This document shows positions 36,082 through 45,664 of a stretch of DNA of 64,000 nt, piece by piece. Numbering within the stretch: position 1 is the stretch's first letter; every line of letters begins with the position of its first letter. Below the pieces are notes generated by a model. It had not been told where the DNA came from. It searched no databases and saw only the letters and a list, made by a program, of their open reading frames with translations. Both the position numbers and the translations under genes were made by a program. Source of the DNA: Neobacillus paridis (GTDB lineage Bacteria > Bacillota > Bacilli > Bacillales > Cytobacillaceae); contig NZ_JAESWB010000211.1 of the NCBI RefSeq assembly GCF_016765675.1, positions 1 to 64,000 of the forward strand, read 5' to 3'.

Positions 36082-38098
36082 CCCTCCATTTCCTGATTTT
36101 TACGGTACTGTCATAAAAGAAAGTGCTGGATTCTTGTGAATGGCAATGGGTAATAAGTTTGTTAATGGGATTACTCCCGGCCTGAGCAGCCACAACAACA
36201 TTATTTGGTAATGATGGATTGATTTTTGCGGTGCCTACGATCGAGCCAGTCTCGTTAAATACCTCCATCTTCGTGTAGTTGGCAATTTCCAACTCCTCGG
36301 CGGCCTTTGTTGAAATCTCTATCATATTATCACTTTCCTCTTGATTGAGCCATGGGAGCATTTCGTATTGTGAATGAATTTTTAACAAGGATTGCGGTGT
36401 TAATAATGTGTACACACCTGGCTGCTGCTTTTCCGGGGCATACTCCTCTAATTCTGTTAGCCCGCCGCTTTCTTCAAAGGGATTCAGCCAAAATTTCGTT
36501 TGAAACTGCTGAGCAGAATCAATTTCCTTTACGTGTGGACCTGCCAATAAATCTTCATAGGACGTTAATGAATATTGCCGCATAATGTCAGGTGTCAACT
36601 CGGCTTTAATCCAATCCAGCGGTTCTTTTTCATAAGGAAAATTTGAAAATCCCGGCGACAGCTCATTTAGTTTCCTTGTCAACTCCCTGGCGATTTGCAA
36701 ATCACTTTTCGCTTCCCAATAGGGAGGAATCGCTTTTTGGTTGATGGACAGCCAATAATGCCAGTAGCTGACATGCAAATCATCTTCCTCAAAATGGGTT
36801 GCTGCCGGGAGCACAAGATCGGATTCTTCGGCTGTTTTGGTTAAATACAGATCGACGGTTACGATTAGTTCCAATCTGTCAAAAAGCTGCTTCCACCCTT
36901 TTAGATCCTGGTCCTGGGTAATAATATTTCTCGAAGCGATCCAAAGAAACTTCAATGGTGGATCTTTTAAGGCCAGGGCGCTTTTTGGATAATTGCTCAT
37001 ATCAATTTCCCTTGAAGTGTGAATCGAGGGATGGGCTGGTCCCTTGTGATTGTACAGATGAAGCGGAAAATGCTCGACGTCAAAATGCATAAAGTACAGT
37101 CCGCCGCTGGGAATACCGAGGTTACCGGTAATTATAGCAATGCTAGTGATCGCACCTATGCTGCCGCTGCCATGTTTATTGCGCTGAATGCCCAATCCAC
37201 TCCAAGTTACGGCAGGCTTAGTAGTTTCATAAGCATCCGCAAGCAGCTCAATTGCCTCAAGCGGTGCTCCTGTGCGTTTGCTGACATCCTCTAACTCTAT
37301 TTTTGTTTCAATAAAATGCTTGTACTCCTCCCAGCCAAAGGTTTGCTTCCGAATAAACGATTCTGCGTAGTTCCCCCTCTTGATCAGCAGCTTGGCAACA
37401 CCATAGGCAAGCCATAAGTCTGTCCCTGGTTTAATTTGAATATAAAGATCCGCCTTTTCTGCTGTTCTTGTAAAAATAGGGTCAATGACAATCAGTTTGG
37501 CCCCATTTCTTTTTGCTTCATACAGATATTTCATTTGATGGACGTTGGTAACCGCCGGATTGGCACCCCAAATGACGATCAATTTTGCATGTGCCATCTC
37601 TTCCGGGGGGGAGCTAAAGCTATGACCAAAGGACTGATTAACCGCTAGCTTTCCGGTTAACGCACACGGATTGCCAACTGGTTTGGTATGCGGGCCGATA
37701 CTGTTGAACATTCCTTCCACCGCATAATGAAGAATGCCAAGATTCCCTGAAAATTTGTTATAGCCGCAGGCGAGATTCGAGCCATACCGGTGATTGAGTT
37801 CGATGATTTTATCTGCAATGATCGAGTAGGCTTCATCCCAGGAAATCCGTTTCCAATTGCCTGAACCTCTAGGCGTTTGCAGCATTGGATATTTCAGCCG
37901 CTTGGGATTGTAGACAAATTGGGTATAGGCATAGCCTTTTGCACACAGCTTGCCTTGTGTAAAACCATGCTTCGGGTCACCGGTCACTTTCATCAGGCGT
38001 CCATTTTTGACATAGGATAAAATCCCGCAGCTGCCGAAGCAATTGCGGGGACACGTATTCCGATAAATGCCATCTTTCATAGAAACCACATCCGTCAT
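36068..38098 (-). CDS. Cytoplasmic molybdopterin oxidoreductase, substrate unknown
   Basis: 676 residues. An N-terminal [4Fe-4S] motif lies in CPRNCFGSCG (C-x3-C-x3-C) closed by GKLCAKG, followed by molybdopterin domains (KLIVIWGANPAVTN, VIDPIFTRTAEKAD, DLVLPAATHFEEDD) and a C-terminal dinucleotide-binding barrel. No twin-arginine signal is present, unlike the two DmsA proteins at 40.3 and 48.5 kb. A Cys in GNPCALTGK is near where the Mo ligand is expected, but I cannot assign it. Its ATG overlaps the regulator stop (ATGA). Confidence 0.85.
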   Translation of the reverse strand: MTDVVSMKDGIYRNTCPRNCFGSCGILSYVKNGRLMKVTGDPKHGFTQGKLCAKGYAYTQFVYNPKRLKYPMLQTPRGSGNWKRISWDEAYSIIADKIIELNHRYGSNLACGYNKFSGNLGILHYAVEGMFNSIGPHTKPVGNPCALTGKLAVNQSFGHSFSSPPEEMAHAKLIVIWGANPAVTNVHQMKYLYEAKRNGAKLIVIDPIFTRTAEKADLYIQIKPGTDLWLAYGVAKLLIKRGNYAESFIRKQTFGWEEYKHFIETKIELEDVSKRTGAPLEAIELLADAYETTKPAVTWSGLGIQRNKHGSGSIGAITSIAIITGNLGIPSGGLYFMHFDVEHFPLHLYNHKGPAHPSIHTSREIDMSNYPKSALALKDPPLKFLWIASRNIITQDQDLKGWKQLFDRLELIVTVDLYLTKTAEESDLVLPAATHFEEDDLHVSYWHYWLSINQKAIPPYWEAKSDLQIARELTRKLNELSPGFSNFPYEKEPLDWIKAELTPDIMRQYSLTSYEDLLAGPHVKEIDSAQQFQTKFWLNPFEESGGLTELEEYAPEKQQPGVYTLLTPQSLLKIHSQYEMLPWLNQEESDNMIEISTKAAEELEIANYTKMEVFNETGSIVGTAKINPSLPNNVVVAAQAGSNPINKLITHCHSQESSTFFYDSTVKIRKWRDGRV

Positions 38099-39306
38099 GA
38101 TAATTTCCGCAAAAGTTTAATTTTGAAAGCAGCAATAATATTTAAGCGGACATTGAGATCGTCCAACTTTACATTGAGGATTTCTTCAATTTTTTTGATA
38201 CGGTAACGCAATGTATTTCGATGGAGAAAAATTGCGGCTGCTGTTTTTCCCATATCAAATTGATGGGCGGCCAATGTTTCCAGTGTTTCAAGCAAATTTC
38301 CTTCATGGTCACGGTCATAACGGATCAACGCACCTAAGCAATGGTCATAGTACTCTTTTAAGTCTTGAAGGTCATGGTTGAATAAAATTCGTTCCAAACC
38401 CAGTTCTACAAAAAACGGCGTTCGCGTTTTCAGAAGGACTCCCAGTTCAAAGGCTACTTTTGCTTCCTGATAGCTGCGAAACAACTCAGCCGGATTCGCG
38501 TAGACTTTTCCCAGGCCGCAGGCAATTTGCGGCTGGAGTTTGATTTTTTCTGCTTGCGAAAGAACGTTGTTCGCAAAAGCTTGGATTTGCAATGTAAACT
38601 GCTCCATGTCAGGGTTGTGCTGTGGAACTACAGCAATAACCTGTGCTTGTTTTATCATTATAATCGGGTTCAGCTGCTGGCAAATCAGTTCTTTTTCCAC
38701 CAGCTGCAGTAAGATGTTGATCTTCTCCTGGTCGGTAAAAAATTGATCGTATTGAACAAAAGAAAATACGATGATCTGATGCGGTACGGTAAAATTCCAG
38801 CCCCAAAGAGCACCGTATTCAATGATATCCTGCTTTTTCTTGATATTTCCGTAAAGCAAATCAAACAAAAAGGCATCTTTAAATTTTCCTTTTTCCTGCT
38901 TGATTTCCAGCTTTTTTTGCATTTGCAGAGCGCAGAGGGAAGCAGTAAACAAAATGGCTTGTTCATATAAAGCGGCATCAGGCATGTTGTCTTCACAAAT
39001 CATGACTAGAAAACCCAGGTGTTTCTGATGAAGCGAAATGGGGGCGACAAATCCAGCAGAAATGGTGTCACGTGTTGAAATCTCGCACGAAGATAGGGAA
39101 TCTCGTTCAAATTCTTTGTTCGGAATGATTACGATTTCGTTCATATCTAAGTGAGCAGTAGAACAATAGAGTTGATAAAAAGGATCGGTAACGAGTATAG
39201 GGCAGGACAAAAGCGTGGAGAGTTTCTGAATCAATGGTTCAACACCCTTGCTTGACTCTGTTAGTAATTCCTGAACAAAATCTGGGATAACCTGCTGCTT
39301 GATCAT
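38095..39306 (-). CDS. CdaR/PucR-type transcriptional regulator of the molybdoenzyme operon
   Basis: 403 residues. The C-terminus has the PucR/CdaR HTH (FDMGKTAAAIFLHRNTLRYR, about 349-368) and the middle resembles the GGDEF-like domain of CdaR. The N-terminal ~130 residues may form a GAF-like sensor (TLLSCPILVTDPFYQLYC). The start is the ATG at 39306 with aaaggagaa. It leads the minus-strand operon and is divergent from the first DMSO-reductase operon. Its first codons are also duplicated at 47296, at the head of the second operon. Confidence 0.82.
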   Translation of the reverse strand: MIKQQVIPDFVQELLTESSKGVEPLIQKLSTLLSCPILVTDPFYQLYCSTAHLDMNEIVIIPNKEFERDSLSSCEISTRDTISAGFVAPISLHQKHLGFLVMICEDNMPDAALYEQAILFTASLCALQMQKKLEIKQEKGKFKDAFLFDLLYGNIKKKQDIIEYGALWGWNFTVPHQIIVFSFVQYDQFFTDQEKINILLQLVEKELICQQLNPIIMIKQAQVIAVVPQHNPDMEQFTLQIQAFANNVLSQAEKIKLQPQIACGLGKVYANPAELFRSYQEAKVAFELGVLLKTRTPFFVELGLERILFNHDLQDLKEYYDHCLGALIRYDRDHEGNLLETLETLAAHQFDMGKTAAAIFLHRNTLRYRIKKIEEILNVKLDDLNVRLNIIAAFKIKLLRKLS

Positions 39307-39515
39307 GATATTTTCTCCTTTCACTACCCTAAAACTACTTTATACACTAATCATATATCGGTTTTCAAGCCAGAACAATGAATGTCACAGAATTGTAATT
39401 TCCTCAGGTTGTGCGTCACAAATCTGCCAATATTTTTGGACAGAAGCACAAAAATGATGACGATTATTCGTGTGCTCGGGCCGTACCCTAATCCAATCAA
39501 AAAAATTATAATAAA
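39297..39515. repeat. Upstream repeat, copy 1 (about 220 bp)
   Basis: This stretch is almost identical to 47296-47516, with only a handful of substitutions and small indels. It starts inside the first codons of the regulator gene, covers its RBS, includes the palindrome TTGTGCGTCACAA (39411-39423) and ends at a shared ttataataa. It lies between the divergent regulator and torD1 units. Confidence 0.93.
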
Positions 39516-39528
39516 GAGCATAATAAGA

Positions 39529-39544
39529 TGTGAATGTTTTCACA
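39529..39544 (+). promoter_or_regulatory. Fnr-type box upstream of operon 1
   Basis: TGTGA-ATGTTT-TCACA is a perfect match to the Bacillus Fnr/CRP-family consensus TGTGA-N6-TCACA, centred 53 bases before the torD1 start codon. Fnr would activate under anaerobiosis. A consensus -10 is not obvious downstream; a TATAAT lies upstream at 39507. Confidence 0.75.
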
Positions 39545-39589
39545 AAGATAGTTCGCTCTTGTTTCAAAGTAGAAAGAGGTGAAATAAAA

Positions 39590-40282
39590 ATGAATCTACA
39601 AAAAACTGAGGAATTATACGAAATTGAAAATCTATTAGAATTACGTATTTTTGCGTACGATATTTTACGAAAAGTTTTTCTGGCTGAGCCCACAAAAGAA
39701 TTGGTTGTTCAATTTCAAAATGGAATTATTAATTTTTTTCCATTTAATGAAGAAGATCCACAAATCAAAGAAGGGATTGGCCAAGTCAGCCATTTTTTTC
39801 AAACCTTTGATATGGATAAGAATTTTGATGGTTTGCATTGGGATTATACAAGAATGTTTATTGGCCCATACAAGCTCCCTGCTCCAATCTGGGAATCTGC
39901 CTATCTAAATCGGGAAGGCCTTCTTTTTGCAGAGGAGACATTAGCGGTTAGAAGACTATATCTGCAATACAACCTGCTGTCTTTACAGTATGGCAAAGAA
40001 GCGGATGACCATTTAGGATTAGAGCTTGATTTTATGTATCAGTTAAGTACATTGGCAAACAACCATGCTCAAGATGAGAATAGTCAGCTATTACAAAAGG
40101 TATTGGCTGATCAATATGAATTTTTAAAGGAACATCTTTTAAAATGGATCCCAGCTTTTGGTAAAAAGGTAATCAAGCATGCTGAAACTGATTTTTACAA
40201 AGGCATGGTGAAAATCCTCAATGGATTTTTAACAATAGATAAAATTTGTTTGGAGGAGCTTTTTACCAGTTATAAACAATAA
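39590..40282 (+). CDS. TorD/DmsD-family chaperone, operon 1
   Basis: A 230-residue helical protein of the TorD/NarJ-like Tat-enzyme maturation family. HWDYTRMFIGPYKLPAPIWESAY (about 83-105, shown here in abbreviated alignment with the copy at 47770) contains the family Y-x-R-x-F-x-G and P-W-E-S-like blocks, and EADDHLGLELDFM follows. It should bind the DmsA precursor and help insert the cofactor before export. Start ATG at 39590 with aaagaggtg; the frame extends to 39530. First gene of operon 1. Confidence 0.87.
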   Translation: MNLQKTEELYEIENLLELRIFAYDILRKVFLAEPTKELVVQFQNGIINFFPFNEEDPQIKEGIGQVSHFFQTFDMDKNFDGLHWDYTRMFIGPYKLPAPIWESAYLNREGLLFAEETLAVRRLYLQYNLLSLQYGKEADDHLGLELDFMYQLSTLANNHAQDENSQLLQKVLADQYEFLKEHLLKWIPAFGKKVIKHAETDFYKGMVKILNGFLTIDKICLEELFTSYKQ

Positions 40283-40296
40283 ATGGAGGTGTTTTT

Positions 40297-42909
40297 ATGT
40301 CAAATCTTCTAAAAAAGGCCATGGATTATAAATTCAGCCGTAAAGCCTTTTTAGGTTGGTCTGCAGCATTAACTGCTGCAGCGTTTGTCCCGAGTTATGG
40401 ACTAAAAAAGATTACTCCAGAGGCCGCAGCTGAGAAGTTGAAGGATGAAGGCGAATGGGTACCAGTAGCTTGTTGGCATAACTGTGGAGGACGCTGCTTG
40501 AATAAGGCGTTAGTTGTTGACGGAGTTGTGGTCAGACAGAAAACAGATGACACCCATTCAGACAGCCCGGATTATCCACAGCAAAGGGGCTGCCATCGCG
40601 GACGCTCTCAAAGACACCAAGTATTTGGGCCAGACCGTCTGAAGTATCCAATGAAGCGGAAACACTGGGCCCCTGGCGGCGGCAACAAAGAATTGCGCGG
40701 AAGAGACGAATGGGTTCGTATTTCCTGGGATGAAGCGTTAGATCATGTCGCAACTGAATTAAAGCGCATCAAAGAAAAGTATGGAAATGAATCAATTCTT
40801 GGAACAAGCAGGCTGCTTAACTTTTACGGTGGTGCCCTTGTAAGATGGGGGTCCTCTTCATCAGGTGCATGGGGAATTCCTCAGGAGACTATGACGGGAT
40901 TCTTCTCATGGGCAGGTAACGACAGATTAGATTGGCGAAATGCAAAATTGATCGTTATGTGGGGATCCAATCCGGCCCGGTCGAATTTGGGAAATCCAAC
41001 CTACAATCTGTTACAGGCAAAAAAAGCCGGCGCAAAATTTATTTTTGTTGATTCTAACGTCACACCATCTGTCAAAACATTGGCAGACGAATTTATTCCT
41101 TGCCGCCCGGGTACCGATACGGCACTCTTGCTGGCAATGGCGTACCATATGATTGAAAACAATCTTCAGGATCAGGATTTCCTTGATCGCTGCACGGTTG
41201 GCTTTGATAAGGATCATATGCCTAAAGGTGCCGATCCTAAGGAAAACTTCAAAGATTATGTTTTAGGAACGTATGATGGTGTTCCGAAGACTCCAGAATG
41301 GGCATCGGAAATCTGCGGTACAGATCCTAAGGTGATCAGAAGTTTTGCCCAGGAAATTGCAACAACGAAACCAATGATTTTCACTTCATCCTTTGCGCCT
41401 GCCCGTACGTACAGAGGACAGCAATACTGCCAGGCCTTCCTGACCGTCGGCTGGATGACAGGAAATGTCGGAAAACCGGGTGCCGGCGTATGGACGATGA
41501 ATTATGCGTCAAACCAAAGTTACGGTGGAAAAACGCTCGTTATGGGCGGAGATACGGGACTTCCTCCTGCAGTAAATCCGTTATTCCCGGATGCCACTTA
41601 CGGTGCTTATGACGGATATCGTTGGGCGAATCCGACCAATCCTAAAGCCCACGGAATGGCTTATTGTGAAACCTATGATGCCATTTTAAATGGTGAGTAC
41701 ACAGGAACAAAAGGCGTCGGCGGAGGCAAAGTGAAGTGTGATATTCGGATGATTTGGCTGGTTCGTGACGGAAGCGGCTATAATTTCTTAAACCAATCCT
41801 CCGATATTAACAAAGGAATTAAAGCTTTCCGTAAAGTCGATGCGGTCTTTACCAATGACATTGTTCTGTCAACGATTTCGAAATATGCGGATATTGTCTT
41901 GCCGACAACAACCCCATGGGAAAAAGAAGGAACCATTTTACAAGGTAACCCGGAAGCGATCTTCGTTTTCAAAAAAGTAGTGGAACCGCTTTTTGAAGCG
42001 AAAACTGAACAATGGATGGATGAGCAGCTTGCCAAACGGATTGGGTTAGATCCGAAGAAAGTTTATCCAATTTCGGAGAAACAGCAATTCTTCAACAGCA
42101 TTGTCGGTGCTCAAGTTATTAAAGCAGATGGGGTTAATTACGAGCCGCTGGTAACGATCACGCAAAAAGATATTGACGAGTGGGGCGTGAAGGGTAAACC
42201 GCAAATAGGGAAAATTTCCCTGAAGGAAATAGTGGAAAAAGGTGTTTACCAAGTGCCGAGATCGCCTCATGACAATCTCACGGTGATCCAAGGAGAAGAT
42301 TTTGTAAAAGATCCGAAAGCAAATCCGATTACGACGAAGAGCGGCAAGTTGGAAATTCACTGTCAAGCTCTGTCTGATAAAATTGCGGCCTACGGTTTAA
42401 CAACGATACCGCCAATTGCTAAGTATCAACCGCCGTTGGACGGTTACGAGGCTACTTTTAAAGATTGGAAAAATAAAGTAAAAGGAAAATACCCATTCCA
42501 GCTGATTACGATGAAATACGGAAGACGGTCTCACTCCGTATTTGACAACATCCCGCAGCTTCGGGAAGCGTATCCTCAAGATTTCTGGATGAATCCAAAA
42601 GACGGAGAAAAGCTGGGCCTGAAGACGGGAGATACGGTACTGATCGAAAGTGCTTATGGAAAAGTAATCCGCCCGCTGACTCTTTCAGAAGCGATTATGC
42701 CAGGGGTAGTAGCTCTTGGGGAAGGTGCATGGGTAGAGATTGACGAGAAGACCGGCATTGATAAAGCTGGTGCCGTGAACGTTCTTTGCGGAGCGCGCTT
42801 AAGTGGACAAGGGGAAGAACCTTGGAATACAACGATTGTCCATGTTGAGAAATATAAAGGCGAAGCATTATTGCCAGATGATCAGTGGAAACAGAGAATC
42901 ATATTTTAG
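40297..42909 (+). CDS. dmsA: DMSO-reductase-type molybdopterin catalytic subunit, copy 1
   Basis: 870 residues. The N-terminal Tat-like signal has SRKAFLGW (14-21) and a hydrophobic stretch, but RK replaces RR. The [4Fe-4S] motif CWHNCGGRC is closed by GCHRGRSQR, very like DmsA/YnfE. A Ser in WGSSSSGAW (near residue 187) aligns with the DmsA molybdenum ligand. Molybdopterin blocks: KLIVMWGSNPARSN, LPTTTPWEKEGT. This subgroup reduces S- or N-oxides and in some cases selenate or chlorate; the substrate here is unknown. SD tggaggtg. Operon 1, before dmsB and dmsC. Confidence 0.9.
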   Translation: MSNLLKKAMDYKFSRKAFLGWSAALTAAAFVPSYGLKKITPEAAAEKLKDEGEWVPVACWHNCGGRCLNKALVVDGVVVRQKTDDTHSDSPDYPQQRGCHRGRSQRHQVFGPDRLKYPMKRKHWAPGGGNKELRGRDEWVRISWDEALDHVATELKRIKEKYGNESILGTSRLLNFYGGALVRWGSSSSGAWGIPQETMTGFFSWAGNDRLDWRNAKLIVMWGSNPARSNLGNPTYNLLQAKKAGAKFIFVDSNVTPSVKTLADEFIPCRPGTDTALLLAMAYHMIENNLQDQDFLDRCTVGFDKDHMPKGADPKENFKDYVLGTYDGVPKTPEWASEICGTDPKVIRSFAQEIATTKPMIFTSSFAPARTYRGQQYCQAFLTVGWMTGNVGKPGAGVWTMNYASNQSYGGKTLVMGGDTGLPPAVNPLFPDATYGAYDGYRWANPTNPKAHGMAYCETYDAILNGEYTGTKGVGGGKVKCDIRMIWLVRDGSGYNFLNQSSDINKGIKAFRKVDAVFTNDIVLSTISKYADIVLPTTTPWEKEGTILQGNPEAIFVFKKVVEPLFEAKTEQWMDEQLAKRIGLDPKKVYPISEKQQFFNSIVGAQVIKADGVNYEPLVTITQKDIDEWGVKGKPQIGKISLKEIVEKGVYQVPRSPHDNLTVIQGEDFVKDPKANPITTKSGKLEIHCQALSDKIAAYGLTTIPPIAKYQPPLDGYEATFKDWKNKVKGKYPFQLITMKYGRRSHSVFDNIPQLREAYPQDFWMNPKDGEKLGLKTGDTVLIESAYGKVIRPLTLSEAIMPGVVALGEGAWVEIDEKTGIDKAGAVNVLCGARLSGQGEEPWNTTIVHVEKYKGEALLPDDQWKQRIIF

Positions 42910-42922
42910 GAGGTGACATCTT

Positions 42923-43501
42923 ATGGGACAAAAAGGTTTTTATTACAATTCGCAGGTTTGTACGGGATGTAAAGCATGCCAAATTGCTTGTAAAGATAAA
43001 AATGATCTGGACGTAGGAGTTCTGTTTAGAAAGGTATATGCTTTTGAAGGTGGAACGTTCCCGGATGTATGGGGGTATTACCTTTCCTTAGGATGCAATC
43101 ACTGTAAAGATCCTAAATGTGTAAAAAACTGTCCTACCGGGGCTATTTACAAACGTGAAAAAGATGGTTTAGTCGTTCAAGATCATGAAAAGTGCATCGG
43201 CTGTAAAATGTGTGTATGGTCTTGTCCGTACGAACGGCCGCAATACATTGAAAAAGAAGGTAAAGTAGGGAAATGCAACGGCTGTGCCGATCTTGTGGAT
43301 AAAGGGCAAAATCCTGCATGTGTCGATGCTTGTCCAATGAGAGCAATTGAATTTGGAGACATCGATGAACTTAGGAAAAAACATGGTAATCTTTGTGACT
43401 TGAATGTATTGCCGGATTCCAGTATCACGCATCCTTCCATTACCATTAATGCCAAGGAAGAGGCTAAAAATAAAAACGTAGTAGGAACAAAATCATATTA
43501 A
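42923..43501 (+). CDS. dmsB: DMSO-reductase-type iron-sulfur subunit, copy 1
   Basis: 192 residues with four cysteine groups: CTGCKACQIAC, CNHCKDPKCVKNC, CIGCKMCVWSC and CNGC...CVDAC, giving four [4Fe-4S] clusters. It links DmsC to DmsA and is expected to be carried across the membrane bound to the DmsA Tat substrate. 13 bases after dmsA, SD aggaggtga. The third group has Trp before the last Cys, as in E. coli DmsB. Confidence 0.93.
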   Translation: MGQKGFYYNSQVCTGCKACQIACKDKNDLDVGVLFRKVYAFEGGTFPDVWGYYLSLGCNHCKDPKCVKNCPTGAIYKREKDGLVVQDHEKCIGCKMCVWSCPYERPQYIEKEGKVGKCNGCADLVDKGQNPACVDACPMRAIEFGDIDELRKKHGNLCDLNVLPDSSITHPSITINAKEEAKNKNVVGTKSY

Positions 43502-43517
43502 AAAGGAGGTTTCCTAT

Positions 43518-44387
43518 ATGTTCTCTGAAGAATGGCCGTTGCTGACATTTACACTCTTGGCACAGTTGGCTGTTGGCTCATATATCTTTTTTGTCATTAT
43601 TCGTTCTTTAAACAAGAAGCTGGGAATGAACCTGGGTATTAATGTTACGAAACGTGGAATCTTTTTTGTTGGTCCGGTGATGGTGTTAGCTTTCATCTGT
43701 GCCGTTTTTCACTTAGGTACGCCACTGGGAGCACCTCGTTCGCTTTTACATCTGGGTTCGTCCTGGTTGAGCAGGGAAATTCTTTTTTCGGGAGCATTTC
43801 TGATTCTTTGGATTTTCTCTTATTATTTGGATCGTAAAGGTGCCTGGAATCAAACGATTGGTTGGATCACTTCTCTTGTCGGGATCGGGGATATATATAG
43901 TATGGCAAGTATTTATGCCAACTCTATTCGGCCGGCTTGGACAGATGTAAATACTTATATCGCCTTTTATGGGACAACCATTGTCTTTGGAGCTGCAGCT
44001 TCCATGGCAGCCATCCTGTTAAGCAAAGTCGAAAAGACAGAAGGGCTCATGAGCATAGCCAAGAGGATTGGCTTGGTTGGACTGGCAGCCATCGTCCTTC
44101 AGTTAATTTATCTGCCTGTATATGTTGCCGGATTATCCGTTCATGGAGGAACAGCAGGTGTTGAATCTGCAAGCTTATTAACTGGAAACTATGCTGTTAC
44201 GATTCTTTTTAGATGGATTTTATCGATTGCCGGATTAGCAATTATTGGATCCGCGTTTTATCGGAAAGTTAGCCCGAAAACACAATCGACCATCTGGTAT
44301 GCTGCCTTAACTCTTGTGTTAGTCGGTGAATTTTTAGGCAGATACATTTTCTATGGAACTGGAATATCGATTGGTATTGGTTCTTAA
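43518..44387 (+). CDS. dmsC: DMSO-reductase-type membrane anchor, copy 1
   Basis: 289 residues, about eight hydrophobic segments. FHLGTPLGAPRSLLHLGSSW then LSRE (about 70-93) is the DmsC quinol-site signature and GRYIFYGTG near the end is also typical. It oxidises menaquinol and passes electrons to DmsB. SD aaaggaggt; sixteen bases after dmsB. Confidence 0.92.
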   Translation: MFSEEWPLLTFTLLAQLAVGSYIFFVIIRSLNKKLGMNLGINVTKRGIFFVGPVMVLAFICAVFHLGTPLGAPRSLLHLGSSWLSREILFSGAFLILWIFSYYLDRKGAWNQTIGWITSLVGIGDIYSMASIYANSIRPAWTDVNTYIAFYGTTIVFGAAASMAAILLSKVEKTEGLMSIAKRIGLVGLAAIVLQLIYLPVYVAGLSVHGGTAGVESASLLTGNYAVTILFRWILSIAGLAIIGSAFYRKVSPKTQSTIWYAALTLVLVGEFLGRYIFYGTGISIGIGS

Positions 44388-44398
44388 ATAAATTTGAG

Positions 44399-44416
44399 GG
44401 GGGATTTTCATCCCCC
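44399..44416 (+). other. Intra-operon hairpin between dmsC1 and the ferredoxin gene
   Basis: GGGGGAT-tttc-ATCCCCC is a perfect 7-bp stem with no T-run. A different but stronger hairpin sits at the same place in operon 2 (52491-52523), suggesting mRNA processing or stoichiometry control. Confidence 0.5.
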
Positions 44417-44457
44417 TTGGGTTGCCGCTTAATCTACAAAACAATGGGGTGAATGTG

Positions 44458-45372
44458 ATGGGCTTATTCAGTAAATGGGTGGAAAGTCTAGCATATGAAT
44501 ATGAAATATTACCTTCCTGCACACGATTGGTAAGCCCTCGTTCACACTGTGAAAAATGTGTGGAGAGTTGCCATCATCAGGCGGTTTCAATCATAAACGG
44601 AAAACCCGCTATTAATCATCGAAAATGTGTGGAATGCGGAAAGTGCATGTCCGCGTGTCCTGTTCAGGCCGTGGCAGGTATTTATCCCGAGAGAACGATT
44701 ATTCAAAACCAGTTGGTAATGAAAGGACAAAACATTCCTACAGTAATAGAATTGCTTATTCTATATAAACAAGGAATTAAAGAGGTTATTGGTGAATCAC
44801 CGTCCCAGGTAAAGTTATGGAGGCAGCCTGTGGAAGAAGCCAATTCCATCTTAAATCAATTGGGTGAAAGGCCAATTTCTATTTCGCTAAAATCAGTTGA
44901 AGATGAAGTGTATTATTCAAGGAGAGAAATTTTTACACTTTGGAAAACAGAAGCAAAATCTGTCTTGAAACAGGTTGTCCCGGCAAGGATGCGTTTTAAC
45001 CAAAATGCTTTGGATTGGCAAAAATATTATCAAGATTATCAGTTTACAAGAGTTACTATCGATCAAGAAAAATGTATACTATGTGGGGCCTGTCAAAGTC
45101 TTTGTCAGAAAAAATGTTTGGAAATTCAGGATGACAGCTTTATGATTTCTCCACAGGGCTGCTCAGGTTGTCAACTTTGTGCGGATGCATGCCCCGAACA
45201 AGCGATTCTTGTAGAAGATAGGATTTCCAAAAAACAAGAGACGAGGCTGCCAGTCTTTCAAAACGTTTGCACCGCTTGCCATCAGCCTTTTACCACATTA
45301 CGGGAAGATGATGAAAAGTGTGTAGCTTGTGTAAAGCGTGAAATGTATGTAAAAAATAGAAAGTTGGGATGA
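44458..45372 (+). CDS. Multi-[4Fe-4S] ferredoxin of the Dms operon, copy 1
   Basis: 304 residues from the ATG at 44458 (ggggtgaa upstream). An N-terminal pair [10 protein letters not shown] and [12 protein letters not shown], then a spacer of ~110 residues, then [15 protein letters not shown] and [12 protein letters not shown], and a terminal CTACHQPF...CVAC zinc-like motif. Related in plan to NapF/NapG-type accessory ferredoxins. It has no signal peptide or membrane segment. The role may be electron supply for maturation of the reductase. Its stop overlaps tatA1 (ATGA). Confidence 0.82.
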   Translation: MGLFSKWVESLAYEYEILPSCTRLVSPRSHCEKCVESCHHQAVSIINGKPAINHRKCVECGKCMSACPVQAVAGIYPERTIIQNQLVMKGQNIPTVIELLILYKQGIKEVIGESPSQVKLWRQPVEEANSILNQLGERPISISLKSVEDEVYYSRREIFTLWKTEAKSVLKQVVPARMRFNQNALDWQKYYQDYQFTRVTIDQEKCILCGACQSLCQKKCLEIQDDSFMISPQGCSGCQLCADACPEQAILVEDRISKKQETRLPVFQNVCTACHQPFTTLREDDEKCVACVKREMYVKNRKLG

Positions 45373-45584
45373 ACATGCTATCTAATATTGGAGTTCCCGG
45401 ACTCATTCTAATTTTAGTTTTAGCATTGATCATTTTTGGACCTAATAAACTTCCGGAGATCGGTAAAGCCGCTGGTCAAACATTGCATGAGTTTAAAAAA
45501 TCTACAAAAAGTTTAGTAGATGATGAGGTTAAAAATACTATAAAAGTTACTAAATCTGATAAAAATGATAAGTTCATTTCATAA
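45369..45584 (+). CDS. tatA: Twin-arginine translocase subunit TatA, copy 1
   Basis: 71 residues: N-terminal membrane helix ([20 protein letters not shown]), the [20 protein letters not shown] hinge and amphipathic helix, and a charged tail. This is the TatAd type of Bacillus, which forms the protein-conducting part of the Tat pore. It overlaps the ferredoxin stop. A second in-frame ATG at 45375 would match the start of the other two copies. Confidence 0.93.
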   Translation: MNMLSNIGVPGLILILVLALIIFGPNKLPEIGKAAGQTLHEFKKSTKSLVDDEVKNTIKVTKSDKNDKFIS

Positions 45585-45609
45585 AAAGATATGATAATGT
45601 TTGATGTGT

Positions 45610-45636
45610 ACAGAATCTGGCCTTTAGAGATTCTGT
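45610..45636 (+). other. Hairpin between tatA1 and the radical SAM gene
   Basis: ACAGAATCT pairs perfectly with AGATTCTGT around a 9-base loop, followed by ctattt. It may be an attenuator or partial terminator inside operon 1. Confidence 0.45.
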
Positions 45637-45664
45637 CTATTTAACATCAAAAGAAGGTGTCCTC

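Noticed and set aside
39400..39515. TATAAT at 39507 as the main operon 1 promoter
   Set aside because: No acceptable -35 lies 16-18 bases upstream, and the Fnr box would then fall downstream of the start; left undecided.
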